Of a stretch of DNA of 64,000 nucleotides, positions 48,554-62,500 are shown in pieces. Location of the stretch: assembly GCA_034336665.1 (NCBI GenBank), contig CM067570.1:24075002-24139001 (forward strand). The letters are read 5' to 3'. Origin of the DNA: Luscinia megarhynchos. Taxonomy: Eukaryota; Chordata; Aves; Passeriformes; Turdidae. The translations under genes were made by a program, and so were the position numbers. Positions within the stretch are counted from its first letter, which is position 1. Each line of letters opens with the position of its first letter. The notes under the pieces were generated by a model. It was given only the letters and a program-made list of their open reading frames with translations. It was not told the origin of the DNA and made no database searches.

Positions 48554-50524
48554 CTACCAGTCCCGTGACAGCTTGGTGTTCTGATCCCTTTTGGGGGGCG
48601 CGGGGGGTGGCCCCCTCCGTAACGTTGCATAGCCAGATATGTGACTGCCCCCAAAGCTGCTGGTCTTCTGCTGGTCAGCCAGCAGCTCTGGCGGGGGCGG
48701 GGGCAGGGCCATGTCGTCCATGGTGGCCGTGGGCTCCGTTCTGGACACGCGCGCCGAGGAGAGGGAGCCGTGCCGGGTGATGGATTTCCGCTGCAGCGTC
48801 CGGTTGAGGTCTGCCAGGAACCCCGGCTGAACGCTAAGGCTGGACTTGGGTGACGTGGGCACTTGTGGGCCAGCTGACCCTGGGGGCTCTGCGACCTCCG
48901 CCTGTGTCAGTCGCGTGCTGTCGTTCCGCTTCGGGCGTGTGGGTGGGGGCGCTTTTTTCACAGATGGTTTTGACCACGTCTGTGGCTGGGGATTTACAAC
49001 AGCAACTTTTGGGGATGTGCTGCCTGAAAACACAGATGGAATTTCTACCGGAGGGGGGGGAAGATCTATTTCAGGTGGTGGTGGTGGGAAGTCTGAATCG
49101 GATGGTGGCGAAGGGAATTCAACCACAGGTTCCTTTCCAGACACACTTGGAACAGAAGCCTTGGCTGGGATCCCACCTTGTGGAAGGACAATGGGCAGGC
49201 TCACACCAGAAAGGTTGAGCTTTCCTGGCTTTGGAGGGGCTGGAGGAGGTGATGACTCCTTGGAAGGAGATCCTGACGGCTCTGGTGAGTGTGCAAATTT
49301 GCTGACAAGGCGGTCCACTGAAGGCCTCTTGGACTCGTGGTACTCAGTGGAGCTTGTGGACTTGATGCTGGAGTTGCGCTGAGGTGTTGGAGGCGGTTTC
49401 TTCCCTCCAGGGCTTGATGTCTTGCCAGCCTTTTTGACTGGAGACCCTGATTTGTCAGGCGGGGGAGAACCTGCAGAGGAAGCTGGGGAAGGAGGTGGAG
49501 GAGGAAACACTAAACTGCTCTCTGGTGGAGGAGGGGGGAAATCTGGAGAAGGAACAGCAGCAGGCTGCCATTTGGGCTTTGCCTTCACTGCTGGAGGTGA
49601 CTGTGGAGCCACACTCAGTGGAAGGGGTTTCAGAGGCTGGGGCTCAATGGCAGGTGGCGTGGGAGGAGGGGGGAACTGGCTGACTATCTGCTTCACCACC
49701 GAGGGAACTGGGGACTGAGGGGATGGAGGAGGCTTTACTGAGAAACTCTGCTGCTTTGGGAACGTTGCAGGGGGAGTGGGTCCAGGAGGGGCTGGGGGTA
49801 GAGGAGGCACCTGGGGAGAAGTGACACTTGGTTGTTTCTTTATTGCAAGGGGCAAGGGTGCAGTCACAGGGGGAGTGACGTGCGTGGCCCCCGGTGACGC
49901 TGCCTTCCCACTGGGCTGAGGGGGCAGAGCTGCCATGACAGGCTTTGGGGGTGCCTGGGGCGGTGCAGGGGCAGGCACGGGAGGAGGCGGTGGTGGCAAC
50001 GAGGAGGCAGCAGCGGCCTGGCCTATATTTGGTTGAACCTGATGTATCTTGGGGGGTGGCGGGGGCGGCGTGAACTGCGGCGACGGAGGGGGGCACAAGG
50101 TGCCGGCTTCAGCGCGCCATGGCCGAGCCCGGTGTGGGGGGCGGCGGCGGTGGCGGGGCGGCGGCATCACCCCGTTGGGGGGCACCGGGATCTGAGGCTT
50201 GGCCGAGGGCGGGCGGCGGGCGGGGGCCTGCTGTGCAGCAGGGCCTTTGGAGAAAGGGCCGCCGTGCTGGGCCGCGTTCTGCAGCCGGGTGATGGTGCTG
50301 TACTTGACGAACATGGTGGCGGGCGAGCCCGCGGACGGGGCGGCCTGGCTGGGCAGGGGCGGGGGCGGCGGGGGCGGCGGCGGCGGGGGCGGAGGGGGCG
50401 GCGGCGGGGGCGGCGGCAGCGGCGGGGACGGCTGCGATGCTGCGAACGGGGCCACCGCCTTCGGCTGCGGGGACACGGGAGCTGCCACCGACACGAAGGG
50501 CCGACCTGCAGGCTCCGCTCGGGC
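48554..50524 (-). CDS. RAPH1: RAPH1 terminal exon: proline-rich Ena/VASP- and Abi-binding tail
   Basis: This single 1971-nt open exon starts [19 protein letters not shown] and ends [10 protein letters not shown] before TAG (48554-48556). It carries a run of 20 prolines (50357-50416), [14 protein letters not shown], and four perfect FPPPP motifs (near 49675, 49540, 49507 and 49090), the EVH1 ligands of Ena/VASP. Conserved blocks include [86 protein letters not shown] and [16 protein letters not shown]. The acceptor is cttccccatag at 50525, after an unusually long pyrimidine tract. The segment around 50090-50160 is out of frame with the expected orthologous reading. Confidence 0.96.
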   Translation of the reverse strand, partial: ARAEPAGRPFVSVAAPVSPQPKAVAPFAASQPSPPLPPPPPPPPPPPPPPPPPPPPLPSQAAPSAGSPATMFVKYSTITRLQNAAQHGGPFSKGPAAQQAPARRPPSAKPQIPVPPNGVMPPPRHRRRPPHRARPWRAEAGTLCPPPSPQFTPPPPPPKIHQVQPNIGQAAAASSLPPPPPPVPAPAPPQAPPKPVMAALPPQPSGKAASPGATHVTPPVTAPLPLAIKKQPSVTSPQVPPLPPAPPGPTPPATFPKQQSFSVKPPPSPQSPVPSVVKQIVSQFPPPPTPPAIEPQPLKPLPLSVAPQSPPAVKAKPKWQPAAVPSPDFPPPPPESSLVFPPPPPSPASSAGSPPPDKSGSPVKKAGKTSSPGGKKPPPTPQRNSSIKSTSSTEYHESKRPSVDRLVSKFAHSPEPSGSPSKESSPPPAPPKPGKLNLSGVSLPIVLPQGGIPAKASVPSVSGKEPVVEFPSPPSDSDFPPPPPEIDLPPPPVEIPSVFSGSTSPKVAVVNPQPQTWSKPSVKKAPPPTRPKRNDSTRLTQAEVAEPPGSAGPQVPTSPKSSLSVQPGFLADLNRTLQRKSITRHGSLSSARVSRTEPTATMDDMALPPPPPELLADQQKTSSFGGSHISGYATLRRGPPPAPPKRDQNTKLSRDW

Positions 50525-53500
50525 CTATGGGGAAGGGAATTTTAGTGAAAGTGGAAAGGGAGAAAAAGAAGAGAGAGGGAAGGAGGGAAAGAGACAAAGA
50601 GATTATAAAGTCAAGGTCTGAATGTGCCCAACATTAAAAATTAAGTGACAGATTACAGCATGCAAGAATTATTAGCAAAACACTGGAGCAAGAGACAATT
50701 CCATACGCGGGCAAGCCTGGTCCATGCAAGGGGATGGGGCGGGCCGGGAGGGGAGCCGGCAAAAGTCAGCGGAGCCAGTTCTGCTCCAGGCAATGCCGAG
50801 CGCCAGAGGGAAAACACGCCAGCCCCGGCACTTCTGCGGGCAGGCAGCGGGACCCAGCGACAATGACTGGCCTCCTCGGGGCAAGCATAATGACCCAACA
50901 GAGCCCTCCAGAGCACCCCAGGCCATGACAGAGGACAGAGACATCTCCGCTCAGTACGACTGCAATCAAACCACACAGCCTCCCAGAGCATGTCAAATCC
51001 TTACATCTGTTAGTTCAGGCCTTACACTGTTCAGTGTTACTAAATGCAGAAATCCTAAACTGCTCTAAAACACATCGAGAGCAAGCTGTGCATAGGAATA
51101 GTACTGAGAGATTTTTCCTTCACATGCTCTGCTATCTATGACTGGCAAGGAAAAAATAGCTGAAAAGAAGGAGAACCAAGTTTTCCTAGTAAAATTTCCC
51201 CAGAAGGAAATGTTTAGACATCTGCAAAACAAAGTAAACTTGGGAAAAGAAAGTTACACATGCAACGCGTATGTTAAGCAGAAAAAATAAGGAAGACCAG
51301 AGAAAAGCTGACTAACAAAAAGATCAATGGGAAAGTAGCAGGCAGTATTTTAGTCTACTCATTGGGTTGTGCTCAAGTTGTTTTTCAAAAACTGTAAGGC
51401 TATATTCCTCTTAAAAATTAAAATGATAATTTCTTTACTCAAATTTATAAGCATCCTCCTAATATAAAGTGTTTTGGCTATAAGCCACATTGTGATTTCA
51501 CAGTCCACAGCATAGAAACATGCAGTAGAAATACACCACCACCATGGCAACTGACCACACTGAGTACCTACACCTTATTAGTAGACACTTTGCAATAAGT
51601 TAGCCCAGTTATGCTCATCTGCACGGGAAGAGCACATTAGCATATTGCTTTGTTCTAAACACAGGTGCACAGTGTCTGTATGTGCAGAACTCCACCAAAA
51701 GGATTAGAGTCAGAAGTAATAAAACAGTGATTTTACAACAAACAAGAGGTGTGCCTCTACCTGTTACATTAGGTCTGGAAGACAAGAGTATTATGTAGTC
51801 TGGAACTAAATCAAGGTGTTCACATTACAAAACAGAAATCCTGATCTCTTGCAAGTGTTAGTCTGTAAATTACCATTCTCTCAATCACCCAGGTTAATGA
51901 ATTTTCAGTTAGCACCACCTGACCTTAATTGTGCCCTGTATAAGGCACCACGGGTGTGCTGCCCTTAGTTGTGCTGAGCTTCACTTTTGACACCTGAGAC
52001 AGCAAAAGGCAACAGGAAAAATAAAGGCAGCATAAAACAGATAGAGGGGGAGATGAAGGCATAACAGAATAGCTATCCCTGAATGACAAGACCTTGGGGA
52101 ATCTTGAATTTGTCCCTTAAAGCAGACACAGTGAGCATGCATTTGGGTATTTGTTGCAGCATACCGTTTGAAATAATGTGTTCAAAATCTAACAAGCAAA
52201 ATGAGACTTAATGAGCTCTTCACTGCCCAACTGGGAACAAATGAATAAAGTATTCTTTGGGCAAAGAGTAATCTTTCAAAATATGAAGCAGATGGATTAT
52301 CTGCATTTTGGGAAAAGTTTTTCTTAATTTTAGATATATATGAAACAGGGAGGTGTTTTCCTTTTACTCATTGAAGACAGTCATCTTCACAGTGAACAAA
52401 TTAAACAGGACAGAGAAAAGAGTACTGGGCATCTCAGGAGGGGGAGCCCCTCCCATCTCCACAGAATCAAATCAAATTTCAATATCCAGAAACCTATTCT
52501 GTGATACTTTGTTTATAGAAGAACCTTGAGAGAGATTCATTTGTCCATTTTTTGCCCTCATAATTACATGATGTCCTTCTGTGTATCTTGAGAAATTACT
52601 TATGGAATACTAGCAGTTCCTATTTGTAATATGCATCTTCATGACTATCTGGAATTCTAAAAAATGCTATAAAAACAGTATCTCTTTTTACATCAACTGT
52701 GCATTTTTTAAAAGCTATTTTTTTCCTAAGAAAACAAACTTTTGCAACTGAACTGTTTGCCATCTCTTCTCCCATACATTTCGACTGATTAGCAAACTTG
52801 TGTCAAATTTGGTCAATAGGACTGATCTCTAGAAATCTCAGTATGTTTTCAACTTCAAGGAACTGGTAAATGAGGGAGAAGTGGGCAGAACTCGCCCATT
52901 ATTAATTTGTTGAGACACTAGTACAACACCCTGGCTGGAAAGAGCACCAGTGTCATCTCCCTGCTGCGGCACAGCTCTGTTCTGCCTTGCTTGCCCAGGG
53001 GAATGAGCAAGGCTGACAAGGTGGGAGAGCTGTTGCACACGGGGAAGGGACATGCAAACTTCTGCCACTTGGCAGCAACCTGCCCACATGAACTTCTTAA
53101 GCCAGTTTTGACACCAAGGCACTGCAGCAAAGCTGCCTCTGAGGTAACTGGAGGCTAATCTGATTTAAGCACATCTCACTCTCACTGTTAACACCTTCTC
53201 TTGTAAATTACAATTCTTCAACACTGCCATTGCCTTTCTTGCCACACAGTTTAACATTTTCCACTGCCTATCTGATTTCCTAGTTATTCAAGTTCCCCAG
53301 GCCAGATTTACACTGTAGTGTCACTGAAAGTAAATTTGTCACCAATTCACTCAATTCTTTAAACCAGCTTCTGCAAGTTTACACAGTTCCTTTCATTTTG
53401 ATTGCTTGGAAGTTTTAGGACAATTCATTTACCTGTGTTAAGCATGAGGTGAAGAAATATACCTTTTCTTGGATTTGCAGAAAGGAATTCAAATTGATGA

Positions 53501-56500
53501 AATCTTGATACATGAATGGCCCTCAACAGGAAGAATTCTGAATATTTTATTTTTAACATAGCTTTAATCAGGTAGCATGAAAATTCTTGGGGTTTATTTA
53601 GATGAGCAATTGCCAGCAGCACTACAGACTTTATAAAGAACAACAGTAACCCCAAGTAGTGAACTTCAAACTTTTGCTTAAAATCTCACATGGAGTGTAT
53701 GTGGCATCAGGATTTACACTGAACCCAAAACTTGGGGAAACGGTAATGTTATCATTCTCACAGCAGTGCTTTCACCTCTGCTGGATGCCTGCTAGCAAAT
53801 GCCCCATCTCGTGCAGCTCACTCCTGCAGAAATGATGCATCCTGTACCCACACAGAAGCCATCTGCTGATGGACATGCACCACATGTTGCACTCATGCAG
53901 AAGAAAAATTTGGACCACAATTTAGCAAGCTACATTCCTGGACTGAGCACTACATTACTATTAGAATCAGACAACTTCCAAGCCAGCAGGCGTTGCAGAA
54001 AAGTTATGAATTCCAAAGGATGCAGCCATGTCAGCTTTCACACTGTCATATGCTTTCTTATTTGAAAAGGTGATGTGTTATCTTATTTTTAGTTATTTAT
54101 CTGAAGCACCAGTGCCAGGTGTATTGACCTGTGGTTTTAGTTTTAAAAAGCTTGCTTCTCTAGCTTGAACCTGGGGTCTGGGGAAGATTCAGAACTGACA
54201 AAAGTAACAACTTCTCATAGTGCACTTCCACACATAGCTGCTGCAGTTAATGACATCAAAGCTGTTCAGGAGCCTGGAGATTCCTTCAAACCTGGCAACA
54301 AACCAGCTTCAGCAGAATTTCTCCTGTGCATGGAAATCTTCCCCAGGAACTGCAACTGTTTACCACAGAAAGAACAGAAAACTAACCAAACCACAACAGA
54401 TCTGAGCCCCAGCCTCAATGGGTTAAAATCTTGTAACTCTCTATCAGCAACAGGAGATACCACATTTGCCTTAATCCACAACTGCTCACAATGCCAGTAC
54501 TTTTGTTTTGACAATATCTGAGGTTACTGGTTCCATTTCCACCTAATATAACAGGAAGCTTTTGAGTAAAAACTACTGAAGTACTTAAAAATATATATAC
54601 CTGCTTTCAGGCCCCAGTTATTCACATCTTTACAAAATAACGATGTGGTTACTTAACTGGAGAAAGACCTTAAGTGAAAGAATTTCATTCAACTTGTTAA
54701 CAGCTTATCTTTTTATTTTGTCTTCATTCAACATTAGTAAATAGGACTGTGAGAGGGGCTGTATAATGCCTTCAAAGAACAAAAGCTTCTATGCACACAA
54801 ATAAAAGAAAGAACAGAAGGTTGCAGGGCTGAATTACCCGAAAAAGTGAATCCTAAAAAACAATTATATAGCAGTATAAATCAACCATGTAAAACAGAGA
54901 AGAAATGCCACTCAAGACAGAGGTGGAAGAGCTACAACACCCTGTCTCATACATTTTGTTGGGTGTTGATTCTCAAATTAAAGTCTTCTTGTTACCTTGC
55001 TGGATTCCTCCAGTTGAGTGCCTCGTTTCCAGGCCTCAGAGAACATGGAGCTGACAATGCTTTGGGAACGGACATGTCCAGCTGTCTGGGTGTCAGAAAC
55101 TCCACTGTCAGACTGATTAGAATGATTTGATTGAGATTCTGTTCAGAAAAAAAAAAAGTTAAGGAACAGTTAGCATATGTTTTTGAATGTAAAAGTAATG
55201 TCAGCATGCTTATAATGCAACTCTGTGTGACTTGTTAAACATGTCCCCAGAGGACACTGCTCTCAGTAACGACTGCATAAGCTCTAGCTCACATGACCAC
55301 CTGGAAAATAAAAGTGCAACAGATGCCTGGTATTAACCATATCTGAAGCTGCACGAGGATGAGAGCACATCAGGTATGTTTCAAAGTAAAATCACACTGC
55401 AGCTGTATGGGTTCTGAACCATGCCACATCCCTACACTTTGGGAAAAGCCCCATTTCATGCAGTGCACGCAGCCTGCTCTCCCCAGCACTCCCTCTCAGC
55501 ACAACCTTAAAAATGGACCCTGGGCACAGGCTGTGGACAGGCAAACTGCACCAGCCAGGGTAGGACATTGCTTCCCATGACCCATTCCTCAACACAAAAG
55601 AAGGACTGGTGTGCATCCTGCAAGTAGCCAACACAGATGATGCTCGGGTCCACAGGGTGTCTTGACAAGACAGCAGCAGGCACTGCCAGACCAATTTATT
55701 CAGCCTGGCACTTGCTTTCTGTGTAATCCCAAACTGTCCTGGCACAAGTTGGAATGCAACTTTGACAGAAAATGCATGGCTGGTGGGCTGTGGCTCAGTT
55801 CCCTACAAGAATTGACACACTATCAGAAAGATAAATACCCAGCCTGGATGGAGAAATTGTCGTAACCAAGAATTTACTACTATGCCACACAATTTAAACA
55901 ACAAGGTACCTTCCCAATAAGATTGCATTTGCTTAGCTTGTTCTTACAGGCTACTTTCTGAACCTGTCCAGTTCAGTAGCATTACTTCCCAACCTGTATC
56001 TGTGGTGGACAAAACACCTTCACACAACAGCACATTCTCAATAAAGAACCTAGCCCCTGAAGGTTCTGAATAACCCACCAAAGCATCAGTCAGCTCTGAA
56101 CAGTGAAATTACACTGCATAAACCATTTATCAATTTTTAAACTGTTACATGCAACAAGAAACCAGCCCCAGTTCTGCTGAGAGATAAACAGGAGCACATT
56201 GATGCAGGCATACACAATTTGACATGGGAACACAAACAGTATTTTCAAAGTTTTCTCTAAAAAGATTGTTTGGATCTTTGCGTTTGGGCAAAGGCTATTT
56301 CTCACTTTCCAGTTGCAAATATTTCAGTCAACAAAGCAGTTTAAGAAATATGTATATATTTGGAGACTTTGGAGAAACAAGTAAATTTCCTGCAATAGTC
56401 TCTCCTGAGGCACCCAGACAGCAGATGATAACAAAGGCAACTGAACCCTTGTATTATGAGATAGATTACATTGTTACCTGGCAAACTAGATGAGCTGGAG

Positions 56501-59500
56501 CCTGACTTGATGCTGGAGCTAGACAAGGAGGTCCAGTCATATGCTGATTCTGTTCTCTTCAATGCTTCCTGATAGTTCATGTATAGCTGCTTCCCGTACT
56601 AAGCAAAATGACAAACAAGTTTAACAACTCTATATAGGCTGTGCACTCTCTTCAGACTGTTGAGCTCCACCTCTGGCTTCTCTACTACATCTTTCCTCCT
56701 GCCAGTTCCCCCAAAGCAGCACAGACTCTATGTTAAGGAGTTCAGGCAATATTAATAGTATTAGTGAATTGCTGAAAGAAAGAAAAACAATTTATTTATG
56801 CTAGAAGAGACAGTGTCAAGCGAGAAATGGCCCAATGAATAAACTAAGCCAAGTTGAGGATCTTAGAAATCAACTCTATTTTCTAAATTCTCTTTTCTCA
56901 TAAGCCTTCTTTTTTAAAATCTGAAAGGAGCTGGCTAAAATTTACCTATGATGCAAGTCAGAACTGTGTCATGTGATAGGGGTGCAACAGAAACAAGAAA
57001 AGGCCCAGTTACTGAATTATTATAAAAAGCCTAATAATTTTGCTAAGGAATAAAAAATGTAAGACGGCTTTCCAGTTCATATTCAGAATAGTTAACCAGA
57101 GGGAAGTTAGATTACCATGCATTTTGCTAAGTAACTGTAGGTGGTTTTAAGCAGATGATGACAACTATTCATGACAACACTGTAAGACTGCCTGGGATTA
57201 CCTTAGCAATGCGGATGCCATTGATCCACTGGTGTAGAGTTCTTACATCATCACAGCAAAGATATTTGATATACTGCGATTTCTTCTGGATCTGAGGATG
57301 CTGCAAAAAATTGTGCAATCTCATCAATGTTTTCATAGCTAGGAAAGCATTTATTTCTTGAGGTCTATACAGATAAACCTAATGCTGGAAGCTCTTTAAC
57401 AATAGTCTGTATTCAAGCCCACTTAAAAATATTCCAGGGTATTTCAGGAAGACTTTTTAATGGGGATTGCTTCACACACACAGACCTGGCAGTGTGTCCA
57501 GCATGTACTGATTTCAAGTTTGAAACACTAAGGAAGAGTAAGTCTTTTATTATTTTAGGGCTGTAGTACTTTCTATCCACCAAGAGTCTTCAGTAACTAT
57601 GGACTGACTTACCATTTGACAGAGGCAACAGATATTTTGCCTCTCACATAAAAATCCCCCAAACCAGAGGAAAAGAAACACACTGGTGGTCTCTGCCTTT
57701 GCATGCTTAAGTGAGACACTCCCCAAGTGGCACTGTGCTGTTAAGCACAATTCCATATTCAGCTTGTAGAGCCTTCGAGGCTCCCACCCTACTGATACAG
57801 GGCTATCATCCAAAAATACTTGCTGCTCCCACATGCTTGTATAAAAAATGTAAAGGCACTGTATTTATCAATTCAGCAGTCAAGAAACAAATGCATGTTT
57901 TTAAAAAAATCAGACTCTGGAAATCATTCTGGATGGACTATTCAGTTGTTTTCTGTCCATGCTGTATAAGTTACAGGTCTCTCAGCTGTTGAATACTCTG
58001 GTTATCCTTTCCTCTGCTAGCTTACAGCTCAGTGACACAAGACAGTTTTGCTAGAGGAGCATAGGCATTTAAGTTTTACTGAATACTGTCTGAAACATAT
58101 ATCAAAGAACTTTTAAGCTTTTCCAGAATATTTTATCTGGCTGCCTTCCAACACAATTATTTTAAAATGAACATAAGATGTTTACACCCAAAAACAGAGT
58201 ATATATAACACATTTTCTTATGACAGTAGATAGTTGTTTTCATTTTTCACTAGCAGCCTCCTTCACATATATATTGTATAACAAAGAAGACTCTACAGAA
58301 GCAAATACAATTACTTCACTAGCAAGCCATCTTCGTCCTGGACTTGTTAAAAAATTTGGTTACATAGAAATATAGAAATTTTCAGAAATCTGACATCTAG
58401 GACCAAGGAGTTAACTTTATGTACTAGAAAACAAATGTTACATTTAGCAATAACACAGCTAACACCGAACTTGGGCACACTAAGTTTTAATATAAACAAA
58501 GGAGTGAAGATAAAGAAAAATCCAGTCTGATGTCAGTAGAGAATTGGGTCTTCAGTTTGTATTTGCCATTCACCTGTCCCAAAGGTGATACTTCCTAGCT
58601 TAGTAAGCCTTTGTGGCACAAAACTCTATTTCTATTTAAAAAACTGTGTGGTTTCTATACATTTGTACTAACTGAAAACATTGATGTAACATTATAAGAA
58701 CCAACGAAGGCAGAACTGAATCCTGCTTAATGTAATTTGGTGACTTGTCAGCTCCACACAAAATCCAGCTTCACTTGGTGTAAGCTACCCAAACTAAATC
58801 TCCCCCATTAATTTACTTAGGGACAATTCCTACACATTTTTGTGTATTCATTAATGTTACCATTAAATGTTATGCTCAGAATGGCAATATTTTTTTTTTA
58901 AAATCTACTTTGTGTGGTCAAAAAGTCTGAAAAAGTAATATACTATTAACCTGTCCAAATGATACAAACAGAAGTGATATGTAAGTAGAAAAAAATCAAT
59001 TTACTTCAAGGAATTTATAAATACCGCCAAATACTGACATTTTTGTTTGCATTCCATGACCTATAAGAACATGGAAAATACTTCTAGTTTCAGCTGTGTA
59101 TGTTCTCCACTAATATAATGTCCCATATTTAAAATTCATTGTCTCTTCAGTGGGCTCAAAGACATGTTGTCCTGTCCACTGGAAAATGAAATCCTTTTTC
59201 AGACAGGGGACAGGCAGCCACACACTCCAGGCACAGTAAATGGTCTAATGTACTGACATGTAACTCCAGAGCAGAGAGGGGAAAAGTGCAACTATAACCA
59301 TCTCTTGTTACTGGCACCATTTCAAATCCATGAGGATATCTTACTTGCTGTGAACACAGTGTGAAAGCCTGTTCTAAAATAGCTTGGTACCCAGCTATCT
59401 TGCAGGAACTGACACCATTCTCAACACTGTGTGGGAGTTAACAGAAACTAGGAGATGTGTTGATGCAATTAAAATAACTTGATGCACTCAAGTAATTAGA

Positions 59501-62500
59501 TCTGTTTAAGATAAGGTCACTGATTTTATAACAGTTTTTGCTACTTGTTCTTTCTACCTGACCTTTATACTCAGAAGATGCCTCCTCTACAGCATCCCTT
59601 TTCCCTCAGGTTGGTCTACAAAGGCTAGACTTGAATTTTTAATATCAATTTCTGTACTACTCTGGACCTACACTGAGAAGATAACTCCCTGGATTTAGCA
59701 TTTCAAGGGGTATTATCTCTTTGAACCTAAACAGCTGTAGGGTATAGAGTTGCCAAATGGAAAAACACTTCAGTGTATGTTTTAGAGTATAATGAACAAT
59801 TAAATAGACTGGCACTCATCAGTCTGGAAATAAAACAATTCAGGGTAATATGAAAAGGTTTATGAAGTCATGACCAGCACAGAGAACAAGCAACAGCTGT
59901 TCAGTAACTGTTCAGACTGTATACAAGAACTAGGGGAAAATGAAATGAAAAGCACCTGATGGTTCAGAACAAGTAAGAGTGTATTCAAGGTGTAGCCAAG
60001 TGCTGCAGCGTTACCTTTAGCACTAAACAATAGTCTGTGGGTGCCTTGTACTTGTTCCGATAGTCCTGCCCATAGTAAACACTGACATGGTCTAGCTGTA
60101 GAAAGCACACAAGATCCCGTGAGACCTAGGAAATACAAAAGCAGTCATTTACAAAGCATCTTTATAAAAATCCACACATACTGACACAATCAGTCTAATG
60201 CTGTGATCCAATACTAATATAAGGTTTAATTACAGTAAAATATTCGTTTCAATCTGATTCAAAAACTACCAACACAAGAAGGAGATACAGCTATGCATAA
60301 ACTCTTTCATCACACCTTCATTTCTAACTGAATTCAGTCTGTTTTTTGTGTTTTGTCTGTATTTTGCCTTTTGACAACATTTTACACTGAACAACTAATG
60401 TTTACTCAGAGCAGGTATCAGCAGAAAGTAAGTATGATTGCTTGATCAAGAAGTTATCAGCTACTGTTACATTTCACCTTGGTAATAATCAAGGTGTCTA
60501 AATTCCAGTGTGACTGTGAGCAGAATTCTAAAGATGTTTGGCAGCGAGTGTAAGGCAAAGAATTTCAACAGGCTACTTGCATACAGATTGTTTTAATGAT
60601 GCAAAACATTATGGAAAGAACATCTGACATGCATCCAGCTCTAAAAGGAGCTGTTGTGCTGATAGAGATTTCCTCTTTGTTCCCAGATGTGTGGGAGGTG
60701 GACTTCCTGTACAGGGAATCATCTGAAGACTGATGATGGATGACTTGAACTCACAGTAGTTCAGCCTTGAAGCTGTATTTTATTTGTAGTGGCTTTCTAC
60801 TTATTTTACATTATTGATTCAGAGAACAGCAGTCAGTCTTGAAGAAGCAGTAATTCTTGAAGAAATGTAATTACATTTACCAGGTTCAAAAAATGTAGCA
60901 CCAATTGGTCCAAAAAGAATCCCATTTATATTAACTAACTAAACACAATGAAATTATGCAGACTGATTGTGGAGCTGGTCTGATACTTCATAATTGACAA
61001 TTGTAGAGCAATTTGGTCCTCCATCTGAATTCTGCTTGAGCAAAAACCAGCTTATTAGCTCCACCAAAACCTTTTCCTCAAGTATTTCTGAACACGTAAC
61101 CCTAAGCTAACTCAAGAAGCAGACCCCTGTATTCTTGTATTTTTAAACTGGGGTTACACCCTTCACATCAAGCACTGCCACAAAAATTCACACAATATTT
61201 CCATGCTAAAGCCAGCCTTTTCATTAAGGGATGTGGCACTTGGAAAGGCACAGCTAAGCCAAAACTTAAAGCCAATTCTTGTGTGCACTGTTTAACAGCA
61301 AGAAACAATTCAGAGCAATTGCTTTAAGTAGCATACCTTTGCCTTCCCCTTAGGGACATAGTAGATTCCAGAAGCCCGAAGAAGGAAGTAACGTTTCTTC
61401 CAGGATTTCTTACCATCCTCTTTCAGCCACAAAACTCCCTCAATCTCTGGCACAGTTACAGAACTTCCACAGAAGCATTCCTGCCAATAAACACAGCGGT
61501 TTGGGAAACAGACAGAACAGAGAGCATGCAGTGGTTTGTTTTGGATGACTGAAATTCTTTATCCAAGGAATGCACTCAAAGCAGGGACAGCTCTTTTTTC
61601 ACATGAGATATGAACTGCAGATTAATCATAGAAGCAATAAGGTAATTCAGACAAACATGATAGGGCATCTGAGCATTTGTTCAGTGCAACAATGACAAAA
61701 AAATCATTAGCAGCTACTGTAAAGATTTTCTAACCACTGCTTCTCAGTAATAGATCCCCCAATGGCTTTACTGGCTTTAAGGTCACAAGATCACCCTATA
61801 TAGCTTCATATGTGTAAACTTAACTGTGCATCCATCAGACACAGCTGCCATTCATTCCAGAAGTGCTGCACTGCTACTAACTGCCCACAACACTGCAACT
61901 TCTGCTAAGGCTCTATTTATAAAGAACTAGAGAAAACTAAATGCTTTAAATGCACTCTAGATTAATGTGCAGCACAGAGACTTATGACTAATCCTAGAAG
62001 ACAGAAAGAATTAAGCTGAATTACATCAAGTGAAACCTATGGCACTTCAGCCATATCACTAAAATATTTTGGTTTCAGTTTATGAAAGCTACAATTTACT
62101 GTTAAGTTTATTTGCACCACACTTTTATGCCCTTATTTCTGTAAGCTGGTTAATGTGTTTGATAATAATTAGTTTTCTGTCATGCATTTATTAAAAATAA
62201 ATATTCGGGGGTTTTTATTTAGAAATTTAATTGAAAAAAAATTTACTACTTCACTTATTATCAAAATTTGAAATATTAACTTAGACCAGTCTCCAGACTC
62301 ATGCTCTAGAATTCTGTAGAAATAAAAATTTGGAAAGTGCTAGTAAAAATTCTCTACCACCACAGGTTAAAAAAACCTCAGGTGACAGTTCTGCAAATTT
62401 CAATTTGAAATTAATGGTTTTAGCCATACCTATATGCAACCTCTATTTGATTATCACTGTGTATGGTATTTAGATACTTCACTAAATACAGAAACTTTTT

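Noticed and set aside
48846..49382. A 178-codon + strand open frame inside the RAPH1 terminal exon
   Set aside because: It is the antisense of a strongly conserved coding exon; its openness follows from the composition of the other strand.
50199..50621. Gly-rich and Arg-rich open frames on the + strand opposite RAPH1 terminal exon
   Set aside because: They are shadows of the proline-rich codons read antisense, with no splice context or homology.
54165..54521. 118-codon + strand frame in the RAPH1 last intron
   Set aside because: It runs antisense to RAPH1, resembles no family I know, and has no splice or promoter evidence.
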